This document shows, piece by piece, positions 9,305 through 15,944 of a stretch of DNA of 64,000 bases; position 1 is the first letter of the stretch; each line of letters opens with the position of its first letter. Source of the DNA: Bacteroidia bacterium. GTDB lineage: Bacteria; Bacteroidota; Bacteroidia; SXHM01. The stretch covers positions 124,001-188,000 of the forward strand of contig JAJVIC010000001.1 in the NCBI GenBank assembly GCA_022072225.1, given 5' to 3'. Below the pieces are notes generated by a model. It saw nothing but the letters and a program-made list of their open reading frames with translations, was not told the DNA's origin and ran no database searches. The translations under genes and the position numbers were made by a program.

Positions 9305-10264
9305 CTATTGAAATATCCGCACTCTGAATTTACCGGTTACAGGTCCTATGTTTTGTGCCGACAACACCGGGCTGGCAGCGGTGAAACTGATTTCGCTGCA
9401 TTTTACAGCTTTGCTGTCATTAGGTCCCACATCCACAAAACTTCCTGTTGGTCCGTTGCCCGGAGCATTGGTAAAAAAGTAGCGGATGGTAGTGGTGGTG
9501 TTATTCTCCAACAGCAAGTCGGTATCCGGCCCTATATCCAAGCCATCCGTATCTATCACCAGTATCTGTCCTGAGTTTATCTCGCCTTCGCGCAACACAC
9601 TTTGGCCTGCATCGGTAAGCGGCAAAAAGCGCGGGTCATAATAATCATCAAACCCATCAGGATTATCTACATTGTTAGAAGCAATGGTTAGAAAATCAAC
9701 CGTAAGCTGCATGGTCAATGCTTTGCGGTCGGCATGTTTGCCGGTGCCCAATATATCCACTTCGGCAAACACAGTAACCTGTGCGTTGCGGGCTGTTTTA
9801 AAATTTCCGGTAAGTGTTACCGCCTGTGCCGCTTCCGCAGCGGTAAGATGCGTAGTGGCTGCAACAACAAAGCGGTCAAGGATAGTAGCAATATCATCAA
9901 TTTTAGCCTGATGATATTCGTCCATACCATGTGGATAAAACTCCTGGTAGGTTGAACTGGTTTCGCCAAATCTGTATTTCACTAAGTTTTGAAGATTGCT
10001 CAGCTCACCGATAACTGCTGTTTTAGCATTGTTGGTGGCAATGGTTAATCCCTGACTGATGGCATCCTTCACCGCTTCATTGGTTATTTTACCATAAAAG
10101 GCAGTGTACTTGCCGGTGGTATCCGTTATCAACCCCGTATAAATACCACCGGGGTTATTTAAGGCAAGGCGGATTAGAAAATTGTCGGTAAAGCCGCGCA
10201 GGTTAGCGTTAGATAATTTTTCATTATCAAAAAGGTCGAAGCAAAGACGAATTGGATTTAGCAT
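9305..10264 (-). CDS. unrecognised 319-residue protein downstream of a 42-bp repeat array
   Basis: No signal peptide, no membrane segment and no family I recognise. The first 130 residues look alpha-helical (for example FTDNFLIRLALNNPGG and KITNEAVKDAISQGL), the middle is Ala/Thr-rich (TTHLTAAEAAQAVTL), and the last 100 residues look beta-rich with an Asp/Asn/Thr-rich stretch (about 245-260). The gene stands alone with its own terminator and is preceded on the same strand by the 42-bp tandem array at 10323-10610. The FN3 protein at 38623-39300 has the same arrangement, although the two proteins are not obviously homologous. Confidence 0.75.
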   Translation of the reverse strand: MLNPIRLCFDLFDNEKLSNANLRGFTDNFLIRLALNNPGGIYTGLITDTTGKYTAFYGKITNEAVKDAISQGLTIATNNAKTAVIGELSNLQNLVKYRFGETSSTYQEFYPHGMDEYHQAKIDDIATILDRFVVAATTHLTAAEAAQAVTLTGNFKTARNAQVTVFAEVDILGTGKHADRKALTMQLTVDFLTIASNNVDNPDGFDDYYDPRFLPLTDAGQSVLREGEINSGQILVIDTDGLDIGPDTDLLLENNTTTTIRYFFTNAPGNGPTGSFVDVGPNDSKAVKCSEISFTAASPVLSAQNIGPVTGKFRVRIFQ

Positions 10265-10322
10265 AGTTTCTGAGTTTTAAGATGGATGATTAGTTTAATT
10301 GATTGATTGTTTAGTTTGATTT

Positions 10323-10610
10323 AAGTGTGCTTTTTTCGGTTCCGCAATACTGCGGAAGTGATTTCAGAGCTCTGCGGTAGGCCTGGCAAAACTGCCGAAC
10401 CGATTCCAGAGCTCTGCGGTCGGGTTGGCAATACTGCGGAATTGATTCCAGAGCTCTGCAGTCGGTCTGGCAATATTGCGGAAGTGATTTCAGAGCTCTG
10501 CGGTCAACCCGGCAAAACTGCGGAAGCGACTCCAGAGCTCTGCGGTCGGTCCGGCAATTCAGGAAATGCGACTCCAGAGCTCTGCGGTCGGGTTGCAATA
10601 TTGCCAGGAT
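10323..10610. repeat. 42-bp tandem repeat array 1 with GAGCTC palindromes
   Basis: Six copies of the 10-bp palindrome CAGAGCTCTG start at 10365, 10407, 10449, 10491, 10533 and 10575, exactly 42 bp apart, flanked by a partial copy on the left. Each unit is CAGAGCTCTGCGGT plus a more variable 28 bp. In most units a second dyad GCA-N4-TGC is centred exactly 21 bp after the first; the left partial copy has a perfect 7-bp stem at 10340-10357. Because 42 is divisible by 3, frames stay open on both strands. On the minus strand an ATG-initiated frame of 104 codons (10625-10311) would give a 14-residue repeat of the type RALESLPQYCQPDR. I do not annotate this frame as a gene. Confidence 0.95.
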
Positions 10611-10853
10611 GTGTTTAAGTGCCATTTTGTTTGTTATCTTATTTTTGAGAATGCTCTCTGATAGGATAACGGGGGCACCTTTTATTTTATTGTGCGAAGA
10701 CCGAAAATATTTTTGAGATTTGGAATAATTGATTGAAAATCAATGAGAATAATTTTTTAAAAGTTTAATAATCAATATTTATAATGGACGAATACTCTAT
10801 TTTGGATAAATGATTTTGCTTTGTTACCAAAGTTGTATATTTGGTTTAATAAT
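10611..10853. other. AT-rich intergenic region between the repeat array and the next gene
   Basis: This stretch holds no convincing ORF. It is AT-rich and contains several chance-level TAnnTTTG matches on the plus strand (for example near 10637 and 10707) besides the better placed one at 10836. Confidence 0.5.
10836..10843 (+). promoter_or_regulatory. -7 element (TATATTTG) before the exported protein gene
   Basis: Matches the Bacteroidota consensus TAnnTTTG; a TTTG at 10815-10818 lies 17 bases upstream, slightly closer than the usual 19-21. The transcript would start only a few bases before the ATG at 10854. Confidence 0.35.
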
Positions 10854-12008
10854 ATGAAGCAAAGCATCTTTCTGATTTTTCTCTTTTGTTCATCTTATGC
10901 TTTAGCTCAGGACATCATTCAGCTTTTAGAAAACAATAAAAAAATTGAGGCGAAGATATTGAGAGTTGAAACTAAGTATTTGTATTATAAGTCAGCGAAT
11001 CAATCAGACACAGCAACGTACAGAGAATATAAGGTTAAGATTGCAAGTGTTACATACCAAAACGGAGAGATTGAATACTATGGCAGGAATGCCATTGTTA
11101 TCAATGACGGAGATATACCCAAAGAGAGGTCTAAAGCCCTGATACTTTCGGGAAGCGGTGAAGATAAGAAAGACAAGATTTTATTTGAAAACGGCACATT
11201 GGTTTATGCACATGTTTTAGAAATAAAACAAAACACAATAGAGTTCAGGCGTTACTCAAACCCTAATGGTCCGGTGTATGAGGAATTCAAGAGCCGGATA
11301 CAAAAGATAATTTATTCCGACAACCAAGGTGAACGTTTTAGTAATCTGAATAAGTCAGTTTCTATGGATAGCACTGAAATAGCAGACACTAAATACTTTA
11401 CTCATACTCTGAAAATAAACCCCGTTTCTGTTTTATTAAACAATGTTTCTGCTAAATATGAATACAGATTTAACCTCCGAACGGGCTTGCAAATGGAAGT
11501 TGGTTATATTCACGAATGGACAACAGGAATGGAAAACCATGAAGTTCTGTTTGTTGTTCCGGGTTATGTTTTCAGGTACAAAGGGGTTATGGCAAGAATG
11601 GGGATAAAGAGATATTTTTCTCGTGACATTAAGGGAAGAGACAGGGCAATTCAAGTTGACTTTTTTTACAAATTTATGAGGCATGATAAAATGGGATATT
11701 GGTCTGCTGATTGGGAAACTGAATTTCAAAATCAAAGAACAAGAAATGTTTATGGCATTAATGTGTTATTCTCAAGACAAAGATATTTCGGACATTTTTT
11801 GATAGAGTTATATGTTGGTGCCTCGTTAAGATATGCGAATACTCATATCGTATCCTATAACGGATATAGTATGTATGCTGCTCCCGGAGGAGGAATAATA
11901 AATTTCCACCCGCCAAGGCACTCAACAACTCATCAATTCTTACCTGCCATTCAGGGAGGCATTAATTTTGGATGGGGTTTTAATACTAAAAGAAAGCAAA
12001 AACAATAA
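10854..12008 (+). CDS. exported protein of unknown function, possible outer-membrane barrel
   Basis: A 384-residue protein starting at the ATG at 10854, which gives a good signal peptide (MKQSIFLIFLFCSSYALAQ); an earlier in-frame start at 10821 would add 11 residues. Residues 20-170 contain two similar stretches (the first around IEAKILRVETKYLYYKS, the second around LVYAHVLEIKQNTIEFRRY), each followed by a short I-x-Y/S-V-x-Y-type strand, as in Bacteroidota proteins that begin with a duplicated small beta-domain. The C-terminal half has alternating strands and Gly/aromatic pairs (GGINFGWGF), compatible with a small outer-membrane barrel. No named family is recognised. Confidence 0.75.
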   Translation: MKQSIFLIFLFCSSYALAQDIIQLLENNKKIEAKILRVETKYLYYKSANQSDTATYREYKVKIASVTYQNGEIEYYGRNAIVINDGDIPKERSKALILSGSGEDKKDKILFENGTLVYAHVLEIKQNTIEFRRYSNPNGPVYEEFKSRIQKIIYSDNQGERFSNLNKSVSMDSTEIADTKYFTHTLKINPVSVLLNNVSAKYEYRFNLRTGLQMEVGYIHEWTTGMENHEVLFVVPGYVFRYKGVMARMGIKRYFSRDIKGRDRAIQVDFFYKFMRHDKMGYWSADWETEFQNQRTRNVYGINVLFSRQRYFGHFLIELYVGASLRYANTHIVSYNGYSMYAAPGGGIINFHPPRHSTTHQFLPAIQGGINFGWGFNTKRKQKQ

Positions 12009-12068
12009 CCGTTACTTTCCCGCGTTCCTGCATTATAGGGTTTACAAGCCCTCTAATCCCACGGAACA

Positions 12069-12755
12069 ATGCGGTTATCAAAATACCTTCTTTCGGTAGT
12101 CCTTATTTTTCTTGCACAAAGCTGCGAGGTTACATCGCAAAGCAACGGTACTTATCAAACACTGAAAAGTAACATCGTGCTGAAGCAGCAACAACTGCGT
12201 GAGCAGTACCAGGGTGCTGCACAGTCCCGGAAAGATTCGCTGCTGAAGGCGGCAAGGACTTTTTTGCTGCAGAAAATAACGGAAGATATTTTTAATGAGT
12301 GGTATAATACGCCCTGGGATTTTAACGGCACCACGCAGGTTCCCCGTGAGGGCACCATTGCTTGCGGCTACTTTGTTACCACCGTGTTGCGCGATGCGGG
12401 GTTTAATATACCGCGCGTAAAATGGGCGCAATTAGCCTCCGAAGGTGTGATATTGAAGGTTTGCAGTGATATAAAACGTTTTCGCAATGTGCCCGTGGAA
12501 GATGTAGAGGGTTATATTCTTTCAAAGGAAGACGGGCTGTACATCATAGGCCTCGATTGCCATGTTGGCTTTATTATGAAGAAGGGCAAAGATGTTTCGT
12601 TTGTGCATTCCAATTATTACCAGCGCACAGTTGGCGTAATGAAAGAACCCCTGAAAGGCCGCAACCCGCTTAATGATTCCAAGTACCGTGTTATCGGAAA
12701 AATTCTGGACGATGAAATGGTGCGGAACTGGATAGGAGGGGTGAGGGTGGAGTGA
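12069..12755 (+). CDS. lipoprotein with NlpC/P60- or CHAP-like cysteine-hydrolase core
   Basis: A 228-residue predicted lipoprotein. The N-terminal hydrophobic segment ends in LAQSC, a plausible lipobox with Cys19. A coiled, Gln/Lys-rich stretch (25-75) precedes a globular part with GTIACGYFVTTVLRDAGF (Cys near residue 98) and later GLDCHVGFI and VHSN. The order Cys, then His, then a polar residue is that of papain-like NlpC/P60 or CHAP hydrolases that cut peptidoglycan peptides. The assignment rests on these motifs only. The gene stands alone, between two genes on unrelated themes. Confidence 0.65.
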   Translation: MRLSKYLLSVVLIFLAQSCEVTSQSNGTYQTLKSNIVLKQQQLREQYQGAAQSRKDSLLKAARTFLLQKITEDIFNEWYNTPWDFNGTTQVPREGTIACGYFVTTVLRDAGFNIPRVKWAQLASEGVILKVCSDIKRFRNVPVEDVEGYILSKEDGLYIIGLDCHVGFIMKKGKDVSFVHSNYYQRTVGVMKEPLKGRNPLNDSKYRVIGKILDDEMVRNWIGGVRVE

Positions 12756-12810
12756 TTGCAGTATTCCCTTTTAATTTCCGGAAATACGTTAGTGTCTCAG
12801 TTTCTTCTGT

Positions 12811-12930
12811 ACACACTTTGTGAACTTTGCGGGCTGCTGCTTTGCGAACTTTGTGGTTAGTTTTTTTTGACAATCTTTATTTAACCGCAAAGTTCGCAAA
12901 GAAAAAATACGCAAAGGGCACAAAGTAAAT
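12811..12930. repeat. inverted repeat of CTTTG/CAAAG-rich element
   Basis: The left arm (12811-12858) has repeated ACTTTG(T/C)G words, ending CTTTGTGGTTAG; the right arm (12882-12930) mirrors it as AACCGCAAAG, TTCGCAAAG and GGCACAAAG. The arms are separated by a T-rich spacer. Similar words return at 13686-13779. They resemble short repeat families widespread in Bacteroidota intergenic DNA. Confidence 0.8.
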
Positions 12931-12972
12931 ACGTGAAACCCTATGTGTCTATGTGCCTATGTGGTTCAAGAA
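12931..12972. repeat. short CTATGTG repeat
   Basis: Three imperfect copies of C(C)TATGTGnnT run from CCTATGTGTC through TATGTGCC to TATGTGGTTC. It adjoins the preceding inverted repeat and seems to be a separate dispersed repeat. Confidence 0.65.
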
Positions 12973-12977
12973 ACCCT

Positions 12978-13021
12978 TCTACGAATCTGAGATTGCTTCG
13001 CTACACTCGCAATGACGATAG
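12978..13021. repeat. dispersed repeat overlapping the 3' end of rdgB
   Basis: The words GAGATTGCTTCG and CTCGCAATGACG match, from memory, a short repeat found between genes in many Bacteroidota. It supplies the last codons (Ser-Ser-Leu-Arg-Val) and the TAG stop of rdgB on the minus strand. Confidence 0.6.
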
Positions 13022-13669
13022 AAAAGCCACCAACTTCTCCACCGCCCTTGCGCGGTGCGAGATTTTGTTTTTCTCTTCCAGCGTCATCTCCGCAAAAGTA
13101 AGACCCCCCTGCCCCCCAAAGGGGGGTGTTTGCCACTGCGCCTGCCCGGCAACAGCCTGTGGGTCGGTTAATCCCCCCTTTGGGGGGTAAGGGGGGTGTG
13201 GTTTAAAAATCGGGTCGTAACCAAAGCCGTCTGTGCCATGCACTTCGCGTGTTATTTCACCATCTACCACGCCTTCAAAAAAATATTCCTGCTCATTCAG
13301 CATCAGCGAAATCACCGTGCGGAACTTTGCTGTGCGGTTGTCCTTACCCTGCATTTCGTGCAGTAGCTTATTTACATTGTCAGCAAACGAACATTTTTCA
13401 CCGGCATAGCGGGCCGAGTACACACCCGGAGCGCCATTCAGGGCATCTACTTCCAAGCCTGTATCATCCGCAAAGCAATTCATTCCTGTGCGCTCAAAAA
13501 CAAAGCGCGATTTAATAGAGGCATTGCCTTCAAGTGTATCAGCCGTTTCGGGAATATCTTCGTGAATGCCTGCATCGGCAAGTGTTATCAGGTTAATGCT
13601 GGCGGGAAGCAGCTTCTGCACTTCGTGCAATTTGTGTTTATTGTTCGTGGCAAAGATTAGTTTAGTCAT
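13001..13669 (-). CDS. rdgB: RdgB/HAM1 non-canonical purine NTP pyrophosphatase with repeat insertion
   Basis: Hydrolyses dITP, XTP and ITP to monophosphates, keeping inosine and xanthosine out of nucleic acids. The start is the ATG at 13669 ([17 protein letters not shown], the canonical N-terminus); the frame extends upstream but only through repeat DNA. Motifs: [15 protein letters not shown], and TFAEM followed by [14 protein letters not shown]. At 222 residues it is about 30 longer than usual. Between FKP and LTFAEM lies an extra 32-residue Pro/Gly-rich segment (13103-13198, 96 bp) made of repeat DNA. The C-terminal five residues also come from a repeat. The catalytic motifs are intact, so it may still be active. 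Confidence 0.93.
   Translation of the reverse strand: MTKLIFATNNKHKLHEVQKLLPASINLITLADAGIHEDIPETADTLEGNASIKSRFVFERTGMNCFADDTGLEVDALNGAPGVYSARYAGEKCSFADNVNKLLHEMQGKDNRTAKFRTVISLMLNEQEYFFEGVVDGEITREVHGTDGFGYDPIFKPHPPYPPKGGLTDPQAVAGQAQWQTPPFGGQGGLTFAEMTLEEKNKISHRARAVEKLVAFLSSLRV
13103..13198. repeat. 96-bp repeat element inserted in frame in rdgB
   Basis: Both ends carry the same C-run/AAA/G-run module in opposite orientation: ACCCCCCTG, CCCCCC, AAA, GGGGGG on the left, and CCCCCC, TTT, GGGGGG, TAA, GGGGGGTG on the right. These are imperfect terminal inverted repeats of about 25 bp around a 45-bp core. The length is a multiple of three and no stop is created, so rdgB stays open. The layout is that of a small non-autonomous palindromic element. 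Confidence 0.85.
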
Positions 13670-13685
13670 AAAGGCAAAAAAAGAT

Positions 13686-13779
13686 TTAACCACAAAGAAC
13701 ACAAAGTTTTCACAAAGGGCACCAAGTTTAATAGGTACTTTGTGCACTTTGTGCCTTCTTAGTGGACTTTGTGGTTACT
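13686..13779. repeat. inverted repeat between rdgB and gmd
   Basis: The left arm AACCACAAAGAACACAAAG and the right arm, with CTTTGTGCACTTTGTGCC and ending CTTTGTGGTT, form a long imperfect hairpin. It belongs to the same word family as the element at 12811-12930. It fills almost the whole gap between the divergent starts of rdgB and gmd. Confidence 0.8.
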
Positions 13780-13784
13780 TTTAA

Positions 13785-13792
13785 TAAATTTG
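13785..13792 (+). promoter_or_regulatory. -7 element (TAAATTTG) of gmd
   Basis: Matches TAnnTTTG and sits 20 bases before the gmd ATG at 13813. A TTTG exists in the adjoining repeat but not at the ideal distance. Confidence 0.4.
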
Positions 13793-13812
13793 CCACCTTA
13801 TAAAAACAGCAG

Positions 13813-14925
13813 ATGAAGAAAGCACTGATAACAGGCGTAACAGGACAGGACGGAGCCTACCTATCCGAATTTTTACTGAACAAAGGCTACGAAGTTCACG
13901 GAATTAAAAGGCGCAGTTCGCTGTTCAATACCGACCGTATTGACCATATCTACGAAGACCCGCACCAGAAGGGCGCGCGCTTTAAACTGCACTATGGGGA
14001 TTTGAGTGATTCAAGTAATATCATTCGCATTATTCAGGAAGTAAAACCTGATGAAATTTATAATCTGGGAGCCATGTCGCATGTTAAGGTGAGCTTTGAA
14101 TCACCCGAATATACTGCGGATGTGGATGGGCTGGGCGCACTGCGTGTGCTGGAAGCAGTCCGTCTCTTGGGACTGGAAAAAACAACCCGTATTTATCAGG
14201 CTTCTACTTCTGAATTGTATGGTCTGGTGCAGGAAGTTCCGCAAAGCGAAAAAACTCCTTTTTACCCACGCTCGCCTTATGGCGTTGCCAAATTATACGG
14301 CTACTGGATAACAGTAAATTACCGCGAAGCCTATGGTATGTTTGCGGCAAACGGCATCCTGTTCAATCACGAAAGTCCCATAAGAGGCGAAACATTTGTA
14401 TCGCGCAAAATTACAAGAGCAGTATCGCGTATTGCACTGGGCTTGCAGGATAAACTGTATATCGGAAACTTAGATGCCAGGCGCGATTGGGGGCATGCCA
14501 AAGATTATGTAGAAGCCATGTGGCTGATGATGCAGCAGGATGTTGCCGAAGATTTTGTGATTGCAACAGGAGTAACTACGATGGTTCGTGATTTTATTAC
14601 TTTGGCGTTCCGCCATGTGGGCATTGATATACAATACAAGGGCGAAGGCGTGAAAGAAGTCGCTGTAGTTGTTGCTTCTTCTAATCCCGACTATTATGTG
14701 AAACCGGGAACCGAAGTATTGGCAGTAGATACCAAATATTTCCGCCCTTCGGAAGTGGACTTGCTGATTGGCGACCCCACCAAAGCAAAAACCAAACTCG
14801 GTTGGAAACCCAAACACGATTTACACTCGCTGATCAATGACATGATGGAGTCGGATTTGGAAGTAATGCGCAAGGAAAAAAGCCTTGCCGACAGCGGTTA
14901 CAAAGTGAAGAACTACTACGAATAA
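13813..14925 (+). CDS. gmd: GDP-mannose 4,6-dehydratase
   Basis: Converts GDP-D-mannose to GDP-4-keto-6-deoxy-mannose, the first step to GDP-L-fucose and other GDP-deoxyhexoses. 370 residues, normal length. It shows the Rossmann motif [11 protein letters not shown] (residues 8-18), the catalytic triad in ASTSELYG and [14 protein letters not shown] (Tyr-x3-Lys), and [17 protein letters not shown], which contacts the nucleotide sugar. With fcl, 61 bases downstream, it forms the GDP-fucose module used by the GT11 fucosyltransferase at 44558. Confidence 0.97.
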   Translation: MKKALITGVTGQDGAYLSEFLLNKGYEVHGIKRRSSLFNTDRIDHIYEDPHQKGARFKLHYGDLSDSSNIIRIIQEVKPDEIYNLGAMSHVKVSFESPEYTADVDGLGALRVLEAVRLLGLEKTTRIYQASTSELYGLVQEVPQSEKTPFYPRSPYGVAKLYGYWITVNYREAYGMFAANGILFNHESPIRGETFVSRKITRAVSRIALGLQDKLYIGNLDARRDWGHAKDYVEAMWLMMQQDVAEDFVIATGVTTMVRDFITLAFRHVGIDIQYKGEGVKEVAVVVASSNPDYYVKPGTEVLAVDTKYFRPSEVDLLIGDPTKAKTKLGWKPKHDLHSLINDMMESDLEVMRKEKSLADSGYKVKNYYE

Positions 14926-14952
14926 AGGTGTTGAAAATTAGCATACATATAA

Positions 14953-14980
14953 ACTCTGCGCTCTCTGCGCCTCTGCGGTA
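14953..14980. repeat. CTCTGCG-type dispersed repeat in the gmd-fcl gap
   Basis: Repeated CTCTGCG words end in CTCTGCGGTAAA, a sequence type recalled as frequent between Bacteroidota genes. It ends six bases before the TTG start of fcl and must be part of the fcl leader. Confidence 0.7.
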
Positions 14981-14986
14981 AAAAAA

Positions 14987-15937
14987 TTGAGAAAAGACGG
15001 TAAAATATACATAGCAGGCCACCGCGGAATGGTAGGCTCTGCCATTCACAGAAAGCTGAAAGCCGAAGGATTTTCAAATTTTGTATTTCGTACATCTGCA
15101 GAATTAGATCTGCGCAACCAACAAGCGGTAAACGATTTTTTTGCAGCGGAGAAACCCGATTATGTTTTTCTTGCTGCTGCTAAAGTGGGAGGCATCCAGG
15201 CAAACAATGTGTATCGTGCCGATTTTATATACGAGAACCTGATGATAGAATGCAACGTTATTCATGCAGCCTACGCGAATAAAGTAGAGAAGCTGATGTT
15301 TCTGGGTTCTTCCTGCATCTATCCGAAACTTGCACCACAACCGCTGAAAGAAGATTATCTGCTTACAGGTTTATTGGAACAAACCAACGAGCCTTATGCC
15401 ATCGCAAAAATTGCAGGAATAAAACTCTGCGACTCATACCGCAAGCAATACGGCTGCAATTTTATTTCGGTAATGCCAACCAATCTCTATGGCCCCAACG
15501 ATAATTATGATTTGGAAAAATCGCATGTGCTCCCGGCACTCATTCGTAAATTTCATGAAGCAAAACTTGCAGGAAAAAGCGAAGTGGAAATATGGGGTAC
15601 AGGCAGTCCATTGCGTGAATTTTTTCATGTGGATGATCTGGCTGATGCCTGCTACTATCTGATGCAGAACTATAATGAAGAAGGCCTTGTCAACATCGGC
15701 ACCGGCACCGACCTCTCAATTAAAGACCTTGCTTTATTGGTGAAAAAAATCGTTGGCTTTGAAGGAGAATTGAAATTCAATACTTCGAAACCTGATGGTA
15801 CTCCCCGCAAACTCATGGATGTAAGTAAACTTCACTCCTTCGGTTGGAAACACAAGATTGAGTTAGAACAAGGTATAAGTATGGTTTATTCCGACCCTGA
15901 AACCATACACAAGTTTCAGAAAGCAACTGTAGCCTGA
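14987..15937 (+). CDS. fcl: GDP-L-fucose synthase
   Basis: Epimerase/reductase that turns GDP-4-keto-6-deoxy-mannose into GDP-L-fucose with NADPH. 316 residues. N-terminal motif [14 protein letters not shown] (GxxGxxG), then FLGSSCIYP and [10 protein letters not shown] (Tyr-x3-Lys), with [13 protein letters not shown] near the substrate site. The only usable start is the TTG at 14987: the frame is open upstream to a TAG at 14939 but through repeat DNA without ATG or GTG. It directly follows gmd. Confidence 0.95.
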   Translation: MRKDGKIYIAGHRGMVGSAIHRKLKAEGFSNFVFRTSAELDLRNQQAVNDFFAAEKPDYVFLAAAKVGGIQANNVYRADFIYENLMIECNVIHAAYANKVEKLMFLGSSCIYPKLAPQPLKEDYLLTGLLEQTNEPYAIAKIAGIKLCDSYRKQYGCNFISVMPTNLYGPNDNYDLEKSHVLPALIRKFHEAKLAGKSEVEIWGTGSPLREFFHVDDLADACYYLMQNYNEEGLVNIGTGTDLSIKDLALLVKKIVGFEGELKFNTSKPDGTPRKLMDVSKLHSFGWKHKIELEQGISMVYSDPETIHKFQKATVA

Positions 15938-15944
15938 CAACCGG

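Noticed and set aside
10323-10610. CRISPR array
   Set aside because: The whole 42-bp unit is repeated with drift; there are no unique spacers between identical repeats and no cas genes nearby.
10311-10625. Small gene for a 104-residue repeat protein on the minus strand
   Set aside because: A 42-bp repeat keeps any open frame open, and the plus strand is open too. No ribosome-binding or composition evidence favours coding. Kept as a question in the findings.
12756-13000. Small ORFs between the lipoprotein gene and rdgB
   Set aside because: They are open frames through known-looking dispersed repeats with no conserved start or motif.
13670-13747. Longer N-terminus of RdgB
   Set aside because: The extra 26 codons are translated repeat DNA and the canonical [10 protein letters not shown] start is at 13669.
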